The notes beneath the pieces were generated by a model. The model searched no databases. It was not told where the DNA came from and was given only the letters and a program-made list of their open reading frames with translations. Positions 62,789 to 64,000 of a DNA stretch of 64,000 bases are shown in pieces. Every line of letters starts with the position of its first letter. Position 1 is the stretch's first letter. The position numbers were made by a program, and so were the translations under genes. Origin of the DNA: Pseudobacter sp. (lineage in GTDB: Bacteria > Bacteroidota > Bacteroidia > Chitinophagales > Chitinophagaceae). The stretch is taken from assembly GCA_017849455.1 (NCBI GenBank), contig JAFIGX010000004.1, forward strand, positions 124,001-188,000, written 5' to 3'.

Positions 62789-62882
62789 GTATGAGGTCGG
62801 AAGTCAGAGGTCAGAGGGTTCCCATTTAAATTGGCTTCCAGATTGTCAGGAGCACTCCGACCTCTGACTTCCGACCTCATAC
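62789..62882. repeat. 28-bp inverted repeat abutting the CCA-enzyme stop codon
   Basis: The left arm (62789-62816, GTATGAGGTCGGAAGTCAGA onward) pairs with 62855-62882 at 27 of 28 positions around a 38-base centre. The arms are degenerate AGGTCGG/AAGTCAG words of about seven bases. The right arm ends one base before the stop codon (62884-62886) of the CCA-adding enzyme gene. Confidence 0.94.
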
Positions 62883-62883
62883 C

Positions 62884-64000
62884 TCATACCACAGGCTTCA
62901 GTCCCATTTCGTGGGCTTTCATCAACATAAAATTCCAGGCGGCCTCATAATTATTGGGGATCTCACCGTCCAGGATGGCTTCGCGGATCGCGTTTTTCAG
63001 ATCACCGACTTTTTTGCAGGGTTCCAGACCAAATGTCTCCATGATCATTTCTCCTGTTATGGGTGGCTGCCAGTTCCGGATGCGGTCAGCTTCCTCCACT
63101 TCCTTCAGCCGCCGCCTGACCAGCTCGAAATTTTCCAGGTACCGCTTTACCTTCTGTTTATTCTTCGAGGTGATATCCGCTTCACAGAGCAGCATCAATG
63201 CCTCGATTTCATCCCCGGCATCGAAAAGCAATCGTCGTATAGCCGAATCCGTTATATTCTCTTTGGTAAGACTGATAGGGCGCAGGTGCAGCTCCACGAG
63301 CTTACGCACAAACCTCATCTTTTCATTGAGCGGCAGTTTGAGCTTCGTGAAGATCCTGGGCACCATGCGGCCACCTACCACTTCATGTCCGTGGAAGGTC
63401 CAGCCATGGCCCTGCTCGAATTTTTTAGTGGCAGGTTTGGCAATATCGTGCAGCAGGGCCGCCCAGCGCAGCCAGAGGTCATGGGTATTACGGGCAATAT
63501 TGTCGACCACTTGCAGGGTATGATAAAAATTATCCTTATGCCCATGCCCATCTATATACTCGGCCCCTGCCAGGTCGACCAGCAGGGGGAAGATGATATG
63601 CAGCAGGCCCGACTGGTAGAGCAGGTCGAGCCCTACGGAGGGTTTATCGCTCAACAATATTTTATTGAGCTCCTCCGTGACCCGTTCCTGCGAAATGATG
63701 CGGATCCTCTCCGCATTGTCTTTGATACTTTGGAATACCGGGGCAGAGATGGTGAAATTGAGCTGGCTGGCGAACCGGATGGCCCGCATCATACGCAACG
63801 GATCATCGCTGAAAGTTTGCGAAGGATCGAGCGGTGTGCGAATGATCTTTGCTTCCAGGTCGGCAATACCATTGAAAGGATCGATCAGTTTACCATAGTC
63901 TTCCGTATTCAGGCTAATGGCCAGTGCATTGATGGTGAAATCGCGGCGGTCCTGGTCATCCTTCAAGGTGCCGGGCCGTACTTCGGGATTACGGCTATGG
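62884..64000 (-). CDS. CCA tRNA nucleotidyltransferase / poly(A) polymerase family, HD type (5' end outside window)
   Basis: At least 372 residues of a class II nucleotidyltransferase; the start lies beyond the right edge. Visible are [49 protein letters not shown] and an HD domain [31 protein letters not shown]. It adds or repairs the CCA end of tRNAs; the HD domain gives phosphohydrolase activity in relatives. The frame stays open through the edge ([11 protein letters not shown]), so the TTG at 63966 is not the start. Probably upstream of the pRiA4b-like gene and miaA, though a large inverted repeat separates them. Confidence 0.94.
   Translation of the reverse strand, partial: HSRNPEVRPGTLKDDQDRRDFTINALAISLNTEDYGKLIDPFNGIADLEAKIIRTPLDPSQTFSDDPLRMMRAIRFASQLNFTISAPVFQSIKDNAERIRIISQERVTEELNKILLSDKPSVGLDLLYQSGLLHIIFPLLVDLAGAEYIDGHGHKDNFYHTLQVVDNIARNTHDLWLRWAALLHDIAKPATKKFEQGHGWTFHGHEVVGGRMVPRIFTKLKLPLNEKMRFVRKLVELHLRPISLTKENITDSAIRRLLFDAGDEIEALMLLCEADITSKNKQKVKRYLENFELVRRRLKEVEEADRIRNWQPPITGEMIMETFGLEPCKKVGDLKNAIREAILDGEIPNNYEAAWNFMLMKAHEMGLKPVV

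Overview
The window comes from a Bacteroidota chromosome, most likely a Chitinophagaceae-like soil or environmental bacterium (inference). The pointers are a type IX secretion plug protein (DUF5103), TamL-type lipoprotein relatives of TamA, DUF5362 and CCC-motif membrane proteins, many DLQEPLRK-type histidine kinases, one promoter of the TTTG-N19-TAnnTTTG type, and few obvious Shine-Dalgarno sequences. I see no rRNA, tRNA, CRISPR array, transposase, phage or plasmid gene, so this is ordinary chromosome with interesting regulation and intergenic structure.

Region by region. 1-6.4 kb: the tail of an unidentified gene, then a minus-strand pair, a receiver-kinase protein and a 1660-residue poly-HAMP hybrid kinase. 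6.6-8.4 kb: a secreted lipase-like protein and a Crp/Fnr regulator. 8.6-16.0 kb: a tamB-tamL envelope operon. 17.2-23.3 kb: a minus-strand operon of rpoN (sigma-54), an NtrC-type activator and two PAS kinases. Divergent from it, a CHASE3 kinase lies behind a good -24/-12 promoter and is followed by two small response regulators. 25.9-34.9 kb: a divergent GAPDH paralogue, small stress and membrane proteins, an aminopeptidase P, a BNR-repeat protein and ferritin. 35-39 kb: smc and a RelE-type toxin-antitoxin pair. 39-48 kb: an AraC-alkyltransferase fusion, transaldolase, SRP RNA, the T9SS plug, a LolCE-like permease, a TrmH/SpoU methylase, a second TamL and truB. 48.4-54.7 kb: a spoIIM-DUF4129-DUF4350-moxR-DUF58 operon with a divergent RDD gene. 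54.7-56.4 kb: a DUF5362/DUF2752/CCC-motif membrane cluster. 56.6-64 kb: proS, a Tyr/Asn/Gly-rich lipoprotein, a FadL-like porin, miaA, a pRiA4b ORF-3-like protein and a CCA-adding enzyme running off the window.

The two themes are signalling (six large sensor or regulator genes plus sigma-54 itself) and envelope biogenesis (TamB, two TamL proteins, T9SS plug, LolCE-like permease, porin, lipoproteins).

The least explained signal is a set of long inverted repeats whose arms are built from degenerate 7-9-base words. Four of them (41.7, 48.4, 56.6 and 62.8 kb) start 0-5 bases downstream of a stop codon. Their arms pair almost perfectly within an element although the words differ between elements. 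I do not recognise them as a named element.
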